A stretch of DNA of 64,000 bases. Origin: Pelomonas caseinilytica. GTDB lineage: Bacteria > Pseudomonadota > Gammaproteobacteria > Burkholderiales > Burkholderiaceae_C. The number at the start of each line of letters is the position of its first letter. Within the stretch, counting starts at the first letter, position 1. Positions 17,342 through 26,800 of this stretch are shown here, piece by piece. The notes beneath the pieces were generated by a model. It made no database searches, was not told where the DNA came from, and saw only the letters and a list, made by a program, of their open reading frames with translations. A program made the position numbers and the translations under genes. The stretch spans positions 1-64,000 of the forward strand of contig NZ_JAJTWT010000007.1 in assembly GCF_021353235.1 (NCBI RefSeq), in the 5' to 3' direction.

Positions 17342-18967
17342 TCAGAAGCGCACGAATTCGCCGTGTCCGGCCGCGGCGGGCTGGACGTGGACCTGCGGCG
17401 CGCTGCGCTGCGCCTTGGTGGCCGCCGCGCGGGGCGCATTGCCGCCGGCCATCTTGAAGAACTCCATCAGCTGCTGCAGTTGCTCGGCTTGGCTGCTCAT
17501 CTCCTCGGCGGTCGCGGCCAGCTGCTCGGAGGCCGAGGCCCCCTGCTGCGTCGTCTGGCTCAGCTGGTTCATCGCCGCGTTGATCTGGCCCACGCCGCCG
17601 GCCTGTTCCTGCGAGGCCGCCGCGATCTCCTGCACCAGCTCCGAGGTCTTCTGGATGTTGGGCACCATGGCCTCCAGCAGCTGCCCGGCGCGCTCGGCCT
17701 GCTCCACCGAACCGCCGGCCAGCTCGCTGATCTCGGCCGCCGCCACCTGGCTGCGCTCGGCCAGCTTCCTGACCTCGGCCGCGACGACGGCGAAGCCCTT
17801 GCCGTGCTCGCCGGCCCGCGCGGCCTCGATGGCCGCGTTCAGTGCCAGCAGGTTGGTCTGGTAGGCGATGTCGTCGATGATGCCGATCTTGGCGGCGATG
17901 CTCTTCATCGCGATAACCGTCTGCTTCACGGCCTCGCCGCCGTCGCCCGCCTCGCGGGCCGCCTTGGTGGCCATGCCGTCGGTGACCTTGGCGTTCTCGG
18001 TGTTCTGCGTGATGGAGGCGCTCATCTGCTCGATCGACGCCGAGGTCTGCTCCACGCCCGCGGCCTGTTCGCTGGCGCCCTGGCTGAGCGACTGCGCCGT
18101 CGCGCTCACCTCCTCCGACGCCGAGCCCAGCGCGTCGGCCGCCGAGCGCACCTCGCCGATGATCTGGCCGAGCTTGCCCCGCATGTCGGCGATGGCTGCG
18201 AGCATGCTGCTGTCGTCGCCCTCCTTGGTGCGCACCTCGACCGTCAGGTCGCCCGCGGCGATGCGGCCGACGACGTCGGCGGCGTAGTCCGGCTCGCCGC
18301 CCAGTTGCCGCAGCAGCGAGCGCGTGATGAGGAAACCCATCCCGCCGATGAGGGCGACCGTCGCCAGCGACACGGCCAGCGAGATCCGCACCGCCGAAGT
18401 CTTGGCGGCGACCGCCTCCTCGGCGCTCTTGCGGCCGAGTTCGGCGTTGTAGGCGCGCTGCTCCGAGATGGCATCGTTGAGCCGTTTGGCCGCGGGCGTG
18501 AGCTCGGAGCGGATGAGGCGCAGCGCTTCCTCGCTCTTCAAGGCGCGCGACAGTTCGATCACCTTGTCCCGGATGGCGCCGTAGCTGGTGGAGGCCGCCT
18601 TGACGGCTTCCAGCATCTGCCTCTCCTTGTCGTCGGCGACGCAGCTCACCCCCAGGCAGGCATCGACCGAATAGGCCTTGAGGCCATCGTCCATCTGCGA
18701 GCGCGCAGTCGCCATGAGCGCCTCGAAATCGCGCATCTGCTGGGCGTCGGTGCTGATCACGTGCTGCAGCACCAGGGCGCGCAAGTCGCTGAATCGCTGG
18801 TGGATGGCGTCCAGCTGCAGCAGGCTGGGCACCACGTTGACGTTGGCGAAGTTGGTCTTCTGGAAGACCGCGTCGATCTGGTGCTGCCCTGTACCTGCGA
18901 GCAGGCCAATGCCCAGCAAAGCCGAGAGCACCAGAAGAAGCATCCTCCTGGCGATGGTCATGGTCAT
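17342..18967 (-). CDS. Methyl-accepting chemotaxis protein with C-terminal pentapeptide EFVRF
   Basis: 541 residues with the same architecture as the receptor at 14888-16510. The periplasmic sensor differs and contains two Cys ([14 protein letters not shown]) that could form a disulfide. The tip is [21 protein letters not shown]. The last residues E-F-V-R-F again fit the tethering consensus. The ATG has TGAGGAATAG before it. It lies 72 bp after cheA and directly before the beta-barrel gene. Confidence 0.96.
   Translation of the reverse strand: MTMTIARRMLLLVLSALLGIGLLAGTGQHQIDAVFQKTNFANVNVVPSLLQLDAIHQRFSDLRALVLQHVISTDAQQMRDFEALMATARSQMDDGLKAYSVDACLGVSCVADDKERQMLEAVKAASTSYGAIRDKVIELSRALKSEEALRLIRSELTPAAKRLNDAISEQRAYNAELGRKSAEEAVAAKTSAVRISLAVSLATVALIGGMGFLITRSLLRQLGGEPDYAADVVGRIAAGDLTVEVRTKEGDDSSMLAAIADMRGKLGQIIGEVRSAADALGSASEEVSATAQSLSQGASEQAAGVEQTSASIEQMSASITQNTENAKVTDGMATKAAREAGDGGEAVKQTVIAMKSIAAKIGIIDDIAYQTNLLALNAAIEAARAGEHGKGFAVVAAEVRKLAERSQVAAAEISELAGGSVEQAERAGQLLEAMVPNIQKTSELVQEIAAASQEQAGGVGQINAAMNQLSQTTQQGASASEQLAATAEEMSSQAEQLQQLMEFFKMAGGNAPRAAATKAQRSAPQVHVQPAAAGHGEFVRF
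17450..18250. repeat. Long direct repeat, copy 2 (receptor signalling domain)
   Basis: Partner of 14990-15790 in the same orientation. Recombination between the two would delete the beta-barrel gene and leave one chimeric receptor. Confidence 0.85.
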
Positions 18968-19039
18968 GGCTATTCCTCAGTCGTTGATTCGTTGTGGCCG
19001 TCGGAGCGGCCTTGCGGCGGGGGCGAGGTCAGGCCGCCG

Positions 19040-21208
19040 TCATGGAGCCGTCGCGGCGGCAGCGGGGCGGCGCACGCAGGCCTGTTCGAGCAGGCTGGGC
19101 ACGTCCAGCGCCAGGGCCACTTCGCCGGAGCCCAGGATGGTCGAGCCGGTCACGCCGCGCACGGCGGCGAACAGGTCGCCCAGCGGCTTCATCACCGCCT
19201 GCAGCTCGCCCTTGAGTTCGTCGACCACCAGGCCGGCCTTGCCGCCATGCGTCCTGACGACCACGATGTTCTGGCGCCGGCCCCGCGGGCCCGTCAGGGC
19301 GAAGTGCTCGCGCAGGCGCAGCAGGGGCAGCACCTCGCCGCGCAGGTCGCAGTAGTTCATGCCGGCCGCGTGCTCGGGGGCGAGCTCGACGCACTCCAGC
19401 ACCATGTCCAGCGGCACGACGAGGTGCACGTCGGCGACCCGCATCAGGAAGCCGTCGATGATGGCCAGCGTCAGCGGCAGCCGGATGCGGATGGTCGACC
19501 CCTGGCCGGCGGTGCTCTCGATCTCGACGCTGCCGCGCAGGGCCTCGATGCCGCTCCTGACCACGTCCATGCCGACGCCCCGGCCCGAGAGGTTGCTGAC
19601 CTGGGCCGCCGTCGAGAAGCCCGGCTCGAAGACGAGGTTCCAGACCTCGGCGTCGCTCAGTTCCTGCCCCGGCGTGGCCAGGCCGCGTTCGATGGCCTTG
19701 GCCAGGATGCGTTCGCGGTCCAGGCCGCCGCCGTCGTCGCGCACTTCCGTGACGATGCTGCCGGCATCGTGGTAGGCCCGCAGCTCGATGGTCGCCCGCG
19801 CCGGCTTGCCGCGCGCGACGCGTACCTCCGGCGGTTCGATGCCATGGTCCATGGCATTGCGGACGAGATGGGTCAGCGGATCGCCCAGGCGCTCGACGAT
19901 GGACTTGTCGAGCTCGGTCTCGCCGCCGTGGATCTGGAGTTCGATGTCCTTGCCGAGTTCCTTGGACACGTCCCTCACGACGCGCCGGAAGCGGCCGAAG
20001 GTCTCGCCGATCTGCACCATGCGCAGCCGCATGGCGCCGTCGCGGACCTCCTCGATCAGGCGGGACATCGACGACATCGCCTCCTGCAGCGCCGCGTCGC
20101 GGTTGCGCTGGGCCAGCAGGCTGACGCCGGCCCCGGCGATGACGAGTTCGCCGACCTGGTTGATCAGGGCGTCGAGCTTGTCCGCCAGCACGCGGATGTA
20201 CATCGCCTCCTGCGACTGGCGCGCCCGCACCTCGTTCTGCTTGCTCAGCGCGGCATTGACGACCTCGGGCCGCACGACCTGCTCGTCGACCAGGATCTGG
20301 CCCAGCGGCGGGCGCAGCTCGGCGTGCAGCTCCTGGCCCTTCAGCGCGGCGTCGAGTTCGGACTGCGTGACCGCGCCGCAGGACACCAGCAGGTCGCCCA
20401 GCCGCAGCTTGTCCTCGGGCAGTTGGCGGATCAGGTTGACGAAGTCGGCCACGCGGCTGCCCGGCGGGAGGATGCGCAGCTGGCAGTCCTCGCGCACGAA
20501 CTCGAACGCGGACTCGATGGCCTGCTTGTCGCAGTCGCTGCGGTAGCGGATCTCGAAGCCCAGGTAGCAGCGCTCGGCATCGAGGGCGGCCAGGCCGGGC
20601 AGGCTCGCCGGCACCGTCGCCACCCGGACCAGCTGGCCGAAGGTGCCGAGGTAGCGGATGAAGGACGCCGGGTCCATGCCCTGGCGCAGCACGTCGGGGC
20701 CGAACCGCAGGGAGATGTGCCAGCAGTCGCCCTGGTCGATGTCGAGGTCGCCCGGCGGCAGCGGCTGGGCGGTGGCGCCTGCGGGGAGGTCCAGCGCGGC
20801 GCCTGCCGAGGCCGCGTGGCCGTTCAATGCCAGCAACCGCGCCGTCAGCGAGCCGCCCGTGGCGCGGGCCTGCTCGTCCAGCGGACCGCCGTCCTCGGCC
20901 TGCCGCAGCAGGGCCTCGATGTGGTCCTTGCACTGCAGCAGCAGGCCGCAAAGCGCATCGTCCACGTCCAGCCGGCCGTCGCGCGCCAGGTCCAGCACGC
21001 TTTCGGCCTCGTGCGTGAACTCGACGATGGCCGAGAGCCCGAACAAGCCGGCCGACCCCTTGATGGTGTGGGCCGCGCGGAACACGGCGTTCAGGGCGTC
21101 GGCGTCTCCCGGCTCCTCTTCCAGGCGCAGCAGCGCATCCTCCATGTCGTGCAATAGCGCGCGGCTTTCCGCGAAGAAGGTCTGCAAGGCCTCGTTCAGG
21201 TTCAACAC
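19040..21208 (-). CDS. cheA: Chemotaxis sensor histidine kinase CheA with an MshEN-like insert
   Basis: 722 residues. The Hpt domain carries phospho-acceptor H47 (RAAHTIKGSAG). A P2-like region lies at about 160-250. It is followed by an unusual segment at 268-324 that fits the MshEN pattern. Then come the dimerisation helices, the ATPase (HLVRNAMDHGIEP, DDGGGLD, GRGVGMDVV) and a C-terminal CheW-like domain. It phosphorylates CheY and CheB under receptor control. The start GTG overlaps the STAS gene stop, so the two are translationally coupled. Confidence 0.97.
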   Translation of the reverse strand: MLNLNEALQTFFAESRALLHDMEDALLRLEEEPGDADALNAVFRAAHTIKGSAGLFGLSAIVEFTHEAESVLDLARDGRLDVDDALCGLLLQCKDHIEALLRQAEDGGPLDEQARATGGSLTARLLALNGHAASAGAALDLPAGATAQPLPPGDLDIDQGDCWHISLRFGPDVLRQGMDPASFIRYLGTFGQLVRVATVPASLPGLAALDAERCYLGFEIRYRSDCDKQAIESAFEFVREDCQLRILPPGSRVADFVNLIRQLPEDKLRLGDLLVSCGAVTQSELDAALKGQELHAELRPPLGQILVDEQVVRPEVVNAALSKQNEVRARQSQEAMYIRVLADKLDALINQVGELVIAGAGVSLLAQRNRDAALQEAMSSMSRLIEEVRDGAMRLRMVQIGETFGRFRRVVRDVSKELGKDIELQIHGGETELDKSIVERLGDPLTHLVRNAMDHGIEPPEVRVARGKPARATIELRAYHDAGSIVTEVRDDGGGLDRERILAKAIERGLATPGQELSDAEVWNLVFEPGFSTAAQVSNLSGRGVGMDVVRSGIEALRGSVEIESTAGQGSTIRIRLPLTLAIIDGFLMRVADVHLVVPLDMVLECVELAPEHAAGMNYCDLRGEVLPLLRLREHFALTGPRGRRQNIVVVRTHGGKAGLVVDELKGELQAVMKPLGDLFAAVRGVTGSTILGSGEVALALDVPSLLEQACVRRPAAAATAP

Positions 21209-21540
21209 GCCGTCGTCCTTTCCTCCCGCGCGGGAAGCAGCATCGGGTCGCCGAACCAGCCTGCGAGGTCGAACAGATCCAGCAGCTCCACCACCGGCGC
21301 GCTGTGGCCCGTCAGGCGCAGCGGCACCCCGGCGGCGTTGGCATCACGCTTGGCCGCCATCAGCAGCTGCAGGCCGGCCGTGTCGATCTCGGTGACGCCG
21401 GCCAGTTCGATCTCGAACTCGGCCGCGCCGGCCCATGCGGCCATCATGGCCGACTGCACTTGCGCCGCGGCATAGATCGTCAGTTCGCCGGACAGGCGCA
21501 GGCGACGCAGCCCGCCACGATCGTCGATGTCGATGTCCAT
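21202..21540 (-). CDS. STAS-domain protein of the chemosensory operon
   Basis: 112 residues forming one STAS domain. The conserved loop reads EIDTAGLQLL. Anti-sigma-factor antagonists have DSSG there with a phosphorylated second Ser; here that position is Ala, so control by phosphorylation in the SpoIIAA manner is unlikely. The stop overlaps the cheA start by seven bases and the start is 11 bp after cheY, so it is made with them. STAS proteins occur in several chemosensory operons with unclear roles; binding to CheA or a receptor is an inference. Confidence 0.88.
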   Translation of the reverse strand: MDIDIDDRGGLRRLRLSGELTIYAAAQVQSAMMAAWAGAAEFEIELAGVTEIDTAGLQLLMAAKRDANAAGVPLRLTGHSAPVVELLDLFDLAGWFGDPMLLPAREERTTAC

Positions 21541-21551
21541 CGGGCGCGCTC

Positions 21552-21920
21552 TCAGGGCAGGATGAGCTTGGCCACGGCGGCCAGCAGTTGGGCAGGCTGG
21601 AAGGGCTTGACGACCCAGGCCTTGGCGCCGGCCTCGCGGCCCTGCTGCTTCTTGGCGTCGCCCGCTTCCGTGGTGAGCATGATGACCGGCGTGAACCGGT
21701 AGGCGGGTATCGCCTTCATCTTCGTCAGCAGGCCGATGCCGTCGAGCCGCGGCATGTTGACGTCGCTGATGACGAGGTGCAGCTTGCGGCCGTCGAGCTT
21801 GGCCAGCGCGTCCTCGCCGTCGACCGCATCGATCACGTCGTAGCCGGCCTGCCTGAGCGAGATGGACACGACCTGGCGCACGCTGGCCGAGTCGTCGACG
21901 ATGAGGATGGTCTTGGCCAT
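21552..21920 (-). CDS. cheY: Chemotaxis response regulator, receiver-only (CheY type)
   Basis: 122 residues, receiver domain only. The motifs IVDDSASVRQ, LVISDVNMPRLDG (phospho-acceptor Asp), the Thr of MLTTEAGD and the Lys in WVVKPF are present. The ATG has AAGGAC at proper distance. It is phosphorylated by CheA; the target could be the flagellar switch or another output. Positioned between a receptor and the STAS gene. Confidence 0.95.
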   Translation of the reverse strand: MAKTILIVDDSASVRQVVSISLRQAGYDVIDAVDGEDALAKLDGRKLHLVISDVNMPRLDGIGLLTKMKAIPAYRFTPVIMLTTEAGDAKKQQGREAGAKAWVVKPFQPAQLLAAVAKLILP

Positions 21921-21943
21921 CGGGAGTCCTTGTCGTTGTGGGG

Positions 21944-23176
21944 TCAGAAGAAGGTCACTTCGGTACTCGGCGCCGCCGCCTGGCCGCCCTGGTGCAGCAG
22001 CTGCTGCTCGGGCGTCGTGTAGGTCGCGCGCAGCGTTTCCAGCCAGGCGTCGGCGTCCAGGGGCTCGACCGGCTCGCCGGCCTGCAGGCGATGCGAGGCG
22101 TCGAGGACGGCCGCATGCAGCCGATCGGCGTCCTCGATCACCTGGCGCAGGATCTGGCTGACGCGGTCCTGGAACTGCAGGTCCACCAGCACCTGGCCGA
22201 TCTCGGCCTGCAGGGTGTCGCCTTCGCTTTGCAGCAGCTTGGCGCTGTCGCCCAGGCCGCCGGCCACGCGCTCGAACTCGCCCAGCACCTCGGCGATCGA
22301 CCGCTCCGACTGGCAGACCAGCTCAGCGTCATGGGCGACATAGCCTTCGACGGCCTTGAGGATGGCGGTCATCGCCGCGTCGACCGACTCGATGCGCGAG
22401 CCGATCTGGCGCCCCGTGGCGGCGGACCGGTTGGACAGCACGCGCACCTCCTGCGCGACGACGGCGAAGCCGCGGCCGGCCTCGCCCGCTCGCGCGGCCT
22501 CGATGGCGGCGTTGATCGCGAGCAGATTGGTCTGGTGGGCGATGGCGGCGACGTCGCCCGCCATCTCCCTGAGTTCGTGGGTGACGCCGGCGAGGCGGCG
22601 GATGGTCTCCAGCACCTCGCCCTTGCTGTCGGTACCCACCCGCAGCTCGGCCACCAGGTCGCTCAAGGCATGGCGGCTGGCTTCGAGCATCGACACCGCG
22701 CCCTGCTCGCCGGTGGCCTGCCGCGACACGTCCACCGTCGAGGCCAGGCGCTGGCAGATCAGCGAGAAGCGCTCGCTGAGGCCGACGATGGCGGCTTCGG
22801 TCTGCGCGCGCGACGATTCGAGCTGCGCGCTCCAGACCGGCAGCAGCTGCTCGCACAGGGCGTCGAGTCCCGTGCCATCGGTAATTGGCGGCGATGCCTG
22901 CGCGTGGTTGCGCCAGGCCAGGCCCAGCGCCACCGCCAGCAGCAGCAGGGCGGCCGGCCAGCGCAACCATGGCGACCCGTCGACGACGCACAGGACGCCG
23001 GCCAGCAGGGAAGCGAGCGTCGGCGTCACCGCGGCGACGAAGCGCCAAACGGGGGAGGTGGAGGAGGTTGAAGCGAGAGCCTGCACGAGTGCAACGATGC
23101 ACCTCTCAGGGGCATCCGGCCTATAGGGATCGCTTTCAAGAGCGGCCAGGGATTCCTGATTCGGCCCGTCAGGCAT
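21944..23176 (-). CDS. Methyl-accepting chemotaxis protein without a periplasmic sensor domain
   Basis: 410 residues from the ATG (MPDGPNQE). A TTG nine bases upstream is also possible. One or two hydrophobic segments (about 45-90) are followed directly by a cytoplasmic signalling domain with tip [23 protein letters not shown] and a distal [17 protein letters not shown] helix. There is no sizeable periplasmic loop and no HAMP, so it may sense membrane or cytoplasmic signals. The C-terminus TEVTFF does not fit the tether consensus. First gene of the operon; a perfect 16-bp palindrome covers its start codon. Confidence 0.93.
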   Translation of the reverse strand: MPDGPNQESLAALESDPYRPDAPERCIVALVQALASTSSTSPVWRFVAAVTPTLASLLAGVLCVVDGSPWLRWPAALLLLAVALGLAWRNHAQASPPITDGTGLDALCEQLLPVWSAQLESSRAQTEAAIVGLSERFSLICQRLASTVDVSRQATGEQGAVSMLEASRHALSDLVAELRVGTDSKGEVLETIRRLAGVTHELREMAGDVAAIAHQTNLLAINAAIEAARAGEAGRGFAVVAQEVRVLSNRSAATGRQIGSRIESVDAAMTAILKAVEGYVAHDAELVCQSERSIAEVLGEFERVAGGLGDSAKLLQSEGDTLQAEIGQVLVDLQFQDRVSQILRQVIEDADRLHAAVLDASHRLQAGEPVEPLDADAWLETLRATYTTPEQQLLHQGGQAAAPSTEVTFF

Positions 23177-23213
23177 GCCTGACAAAAGCCTCGTCAGCTA
23201 GGCATTCCCTGAC
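23168..23213. promoter_or_regulatory. Pair of GTCAG/CTGAC dyads at the head of the chemosensory operon
   Basis: The perfect palindrome GTCAGGCATGCCTGAC (23168-23183) overlaps the first receptor's ATG. A second dyad with the same arms, GTCAG-N11-CTGAC, lies at 23193-23213. Both are in the gap before the operon. An operator or a translational hairpin is possible; no promoter was recognised. Confidence 0.45.
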
Positions 23214-23244
23214 CCCTCAAGCCGCAGGCGGCCCGGCGCGCTTC

Positions 23245-23877
23245 TCACTCGACGAGGCCGTGGGTCACCGCGTAGCGGATCAATGCCGCATTGCTGGCGA
23301 ACCCCATCTTCTCCATCAGCCGCGCCTTGTGGGTGCTGACGGTCTTGTTGCTGATCGACAGCTCCTCGGCGATGTCGTTGACGCTGCGCCCGCGCGCGAG
23401 CAGGCACAAAACCTGGTACTCGCGGCTCGAGAGAGCGCCATGGCAGGGCGCCGCCTGCTGGCCGCTGGCCTGGAACACCAGCTGCTCGGCGATGCCGGGG
23501 TCGATGAAGTTGCCGCCCTGCACCACGCGCCTGATGGCCGCCAGCAGTACCTCGGGCTCGCTGTCCTTGGTCAGGTAGCCCGCGGCGCCGGCGCGCAGCG
23601 CGCGTTGGGCCACCTGGGCTTCGTCGTGCATGCTCAGCACCAGGATGGCCTGGGTGGGGTGGTGGGCGCGGATGCGCGCGATGAGGTCCTCGCCGCTGAT
23701 GCCCGGCATGGTCATGTCCATCAGCAGGATGTCGACAGGCATCTTGCGCAGCGTGTCCAGGACATCGCCGCCGTTGTTGGCCTCGCCGACGACCTCGATG
23801 TCGTCGACCAGGCTGAACAGCTGCCGCAGCCCTTTGCGGACGATGGCATGGTCATCGCAGATCAGGAGTCGGATCAT
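23245..23877 (-). CDS. NarL/FixJ-type two-component response regulator
   Basis: 210 residues. The receiver (1-120) has ICDDHAIVRKG and ILLMDMTMPGISG (phospho-acceptor Asp). It is followed by a LuxR-type helix-turn-helix (about 145-205: LSSREYQVLCLLARG, IAEELSISNKTVSTHKA). A DNA-binding transcription regulator. Its ATG overlaps the stop of the kinase gene (ATGA), so the two form a coupled pair. Confidence 0.96.
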   Translation of the reverse strand: MIRLLICDDHAIVRKGLRQLFSLVDDIEVVGEANNGGDVLDTLRKMPVDILLMDMTMPGISGEDLIARIRAHHPTQAILVLSMHDEAQVAQRALRAGAAGYLTKDSEPEVLLAAIRRVVQGGNFIDPGIAEQLVFQASGQQAAPCHGALSSREYQVLCLLARGRSVNDIAEELSISNKTVSTHKARLMEKMGFASNAALIRYAVTHGLVE

Positions 23878-26800
23878 GTCGTTGTGGACACGAAGTCCAG
23901 TGCGGGTGCGTGGGCGGGGAAGGTGGTCCTGACGGTGGTGCCGCGTCCCGGCTCGCTGATGAACACGACTTCACCGCCGATGGCCAGGCCACGTTCGCGC
24001 ATGCCCATCAGCCCGAAGGATCGTGGCCGCGGCGCATTCGGATCGAAGCCCTTGCCGTCGTCCCGGATCTCCAGCGTGTAGGTGTCATCGATTCTATCGA
24101 GCCGCACGTCCACGCTGTTCGCCTCGGCATGGCGGCCGACGTTGGTCAGCGACTCCTGCACGACCCGGAACAGGCTCACCGCCTGAGAGTCGTCCAGGTC
24201 CAGCGGCCCGGTCATCAGGTCCAGGCGGCAGGGGATGCCGGTGTATCGCGTGAACTCGCTGGTCAGCCATTCCAGTGCCGGCACCAGCCCCATGTCCAGG
24301 GCCGAGGGGCGCAGCGAGGTGGCGACGTTGCGCACCACCTGGATCATGGCGTCGACCGTCTTCAGCAGCGTCTTGATCCGCCCCGGCAGGTCGGGCTGGC
24401 TGCCCTCGTAGCGCAGGCGCAGCACCGACAGGTCCAGCCGCAGCGCGCTGAGCATCTGGCCCAGTTCGTCATGGATCTCGCGGGCGATGCGCTTGCGCTC
24501 CTCCTCGCGGGCGGTCTCGCGACGAGAGGTCAAGGCGCGCAGCAGCATGACCGACTCCTGCAGTCGCCGCTCGGCGCGTTTGCGTTCCGAGATGTCGTTG
24601 ACATAACCGTGCCAGAGCAGACCACCGTCGCCTTCGCATTCCGGTTGCGAGCGCAGCTCGACCCAGGCCTCGCCACGCACCGGATGGTCAATGGCAAATT
24701 CGATGACACAGGGGGTGAGCGAGGCCCCCGCGTCGTCGAGTATTCTGCAGACGCGCGCCCGCTCATCCGGCTTCGTTCGACTGAAGAACAGCGAGGCATC
24801 GCCCAGCAGCGCCTCGGCACTCAGGCCGAGCACCGTCTCCACGCCGGGGCTGGCGTACAGGTAGCGCTGCATGCCCTCCGCGTCGACCCGTAAGACGAAG
24901 ACACCGCCAGGCGCCAGCGAGGCGAAATGCGTCAGGCGACGGTCGAGCTCGGCATGCTGCTCCCGCAGCGTCACGTCCCGGCCTATGCCCACGATGCGGA
25001 CGAAGGCGCCCGACGCTCCCCGAACCGGGATCAGCGTCGTGTTGAAGGTGCGGCGGCCCCTGGGCAGGTCGTAGACGACGTCCTCCTCCAGCGCCTCGCC
25101 GGAGTCCAGGCAGGCCCGGCAATACCGTTCGACGATCCGGGCCACGGGCACGGGCAGCACCTCCTGCACCGGCCGGCCCAGCACATCGAGGCGGCGGATG
25201 CCGGTCGCGCGCTCGAAGGTCGGGTTCATCTCCAGCACCTTGAGTTCGCTCTCGGGTGTCACCTCGAGCAGCACCAGCGAATCGGAGACGTTGTCGAAGA
25301 CCTCCCGGTAGCGGCTTTCGCTGGTGCGCAGCGCCTCCTCGATGCGGTACTTCTCGATGGCGATGGCCGCCAGCTGGATGGCGCGCCGCAGCAGGTCGAG
25401 CTGGGCCTCGTCCGGCCCTCCCACGGCGCTCCGGTAGACGCCGAACGTCCCCAGGACCCGCCCCGCGGCGTCGCGGATGGGCTCGGTCCAGCTGGCCCGG
25501 ATGCCCTCGTCGCGAGCGACGACGCACAGCTGCGTATCGGCGGCGGGCGACTCGAGATCGGGCAGGATTTCGGTGTGGCCGCCGAAGACGCGCCGGCCGC
25601 AGGTCTGTCCGGCTTCGCCGCAGGCGACGAGCGCGGCTCGCAACGGCACGGGCAGATGCGCCCCGGCGGCCAGTTGCAGGCGCTTGCCGTCCGCATCGGC
25701 CAGCATGATGCAGCCCTTGGCGTTGGGCAGCGCCGCTTCGACGTAGTGGATGACGTCCTCCAGCACCTCGTTCAGCGGCGCGCCATGCGCCAGGCGCTCG
25801 AAGATGCGCAGACGCACCGCCTCCTTGACCTGGATGCGCTTGTGTTCGGTGATGTCGCGGACCAGAACCACGAAGCGCGGCGCTTCGCCCTCGCCCATGG
25901 ACTTTCGCGCCGCCCACATCTCGAACCACAGGCGCCCGACGGGCAGGTCGAGGGAATACTGCTGCGCCGACGAGCGCCCCTTCGCGGCCGCTTCCGCAAG
26001 CGCCGTCTCGCTGGCCCGCATGGCGTCGGCTGGCAAGACGTCGCACACGCGCTTGCCGATCAGCTCGGTGACGGGCGCCACGAGCAGTTCCGGCCGCGAG
26101 CAGTGCACGCTCAGGTATTCGCCATCGGCGCCGAGTTCCAACAGCAGGTCGGGCACGGCATCGAGCACGGCCTGCTGGTCGTTCTGGGACTGCCGCAGGC
26201 GCGCGTTCGCGCTGCTGAGCAACTGGTTGCCGCGGCGCTGGCGGACCAGGAAGGCTGCCGACACCGTAAGCAGGAGCAGGGTGATGGCCACGAGGGCCCA
26301 CAGGCCGCGCTGCAGCAAGGCCTGCTGCTCGCTGCGGACCCGCAGGTCCTTGATCTCGCGGTTGCGGCTCTCCGCCTCGTAGCGCGCGGCCAGGTCGTTC
26401 ATGCGCGTGCCGGCGAGGTCCCGCGCGGCCTTGGCCGAGTTCTCCATGGCCTGGTTGGTCAGCTCGTAGGCGCGTCGGTAGTCGCCCCTGGCATTCAGGA
26501 TGGACGCCATGCGGATCAGGCTGCCGTGCAGATAGAGATCCAGCCCGATCTGGGTCGCCAGCGCATGGGACTGCTCGGCATCGGCCCAGGCCGCATCCAG
26601 GTCGCCCATGGCCTGCCAGTTCCTGCTGCGCGAATCCAGCACCCACCACTCCGCGATCTTGTTGGGCAGGGCCTTGTACAGGTTCAGCGACTCGTCGAAG
26701 AGCAACCGGGCTTCCGCGTAGCGTCCGGCCCGGCGGAAGAAGTCGGCCAGCGAATAGGTGGCCCGCGCGGCACCGAAGGGCACGTTGGCCGCGCGGTACA

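Noticed and set aside
17363-21157. A 1264-codon open frame on the plus strand across the receptor and cheA genes
   Set aside because: It is antisense to well-supported genes; its product is repetitive Arg/Gly/Leu/His-rich sequence, as expected from GC-rich third positions.
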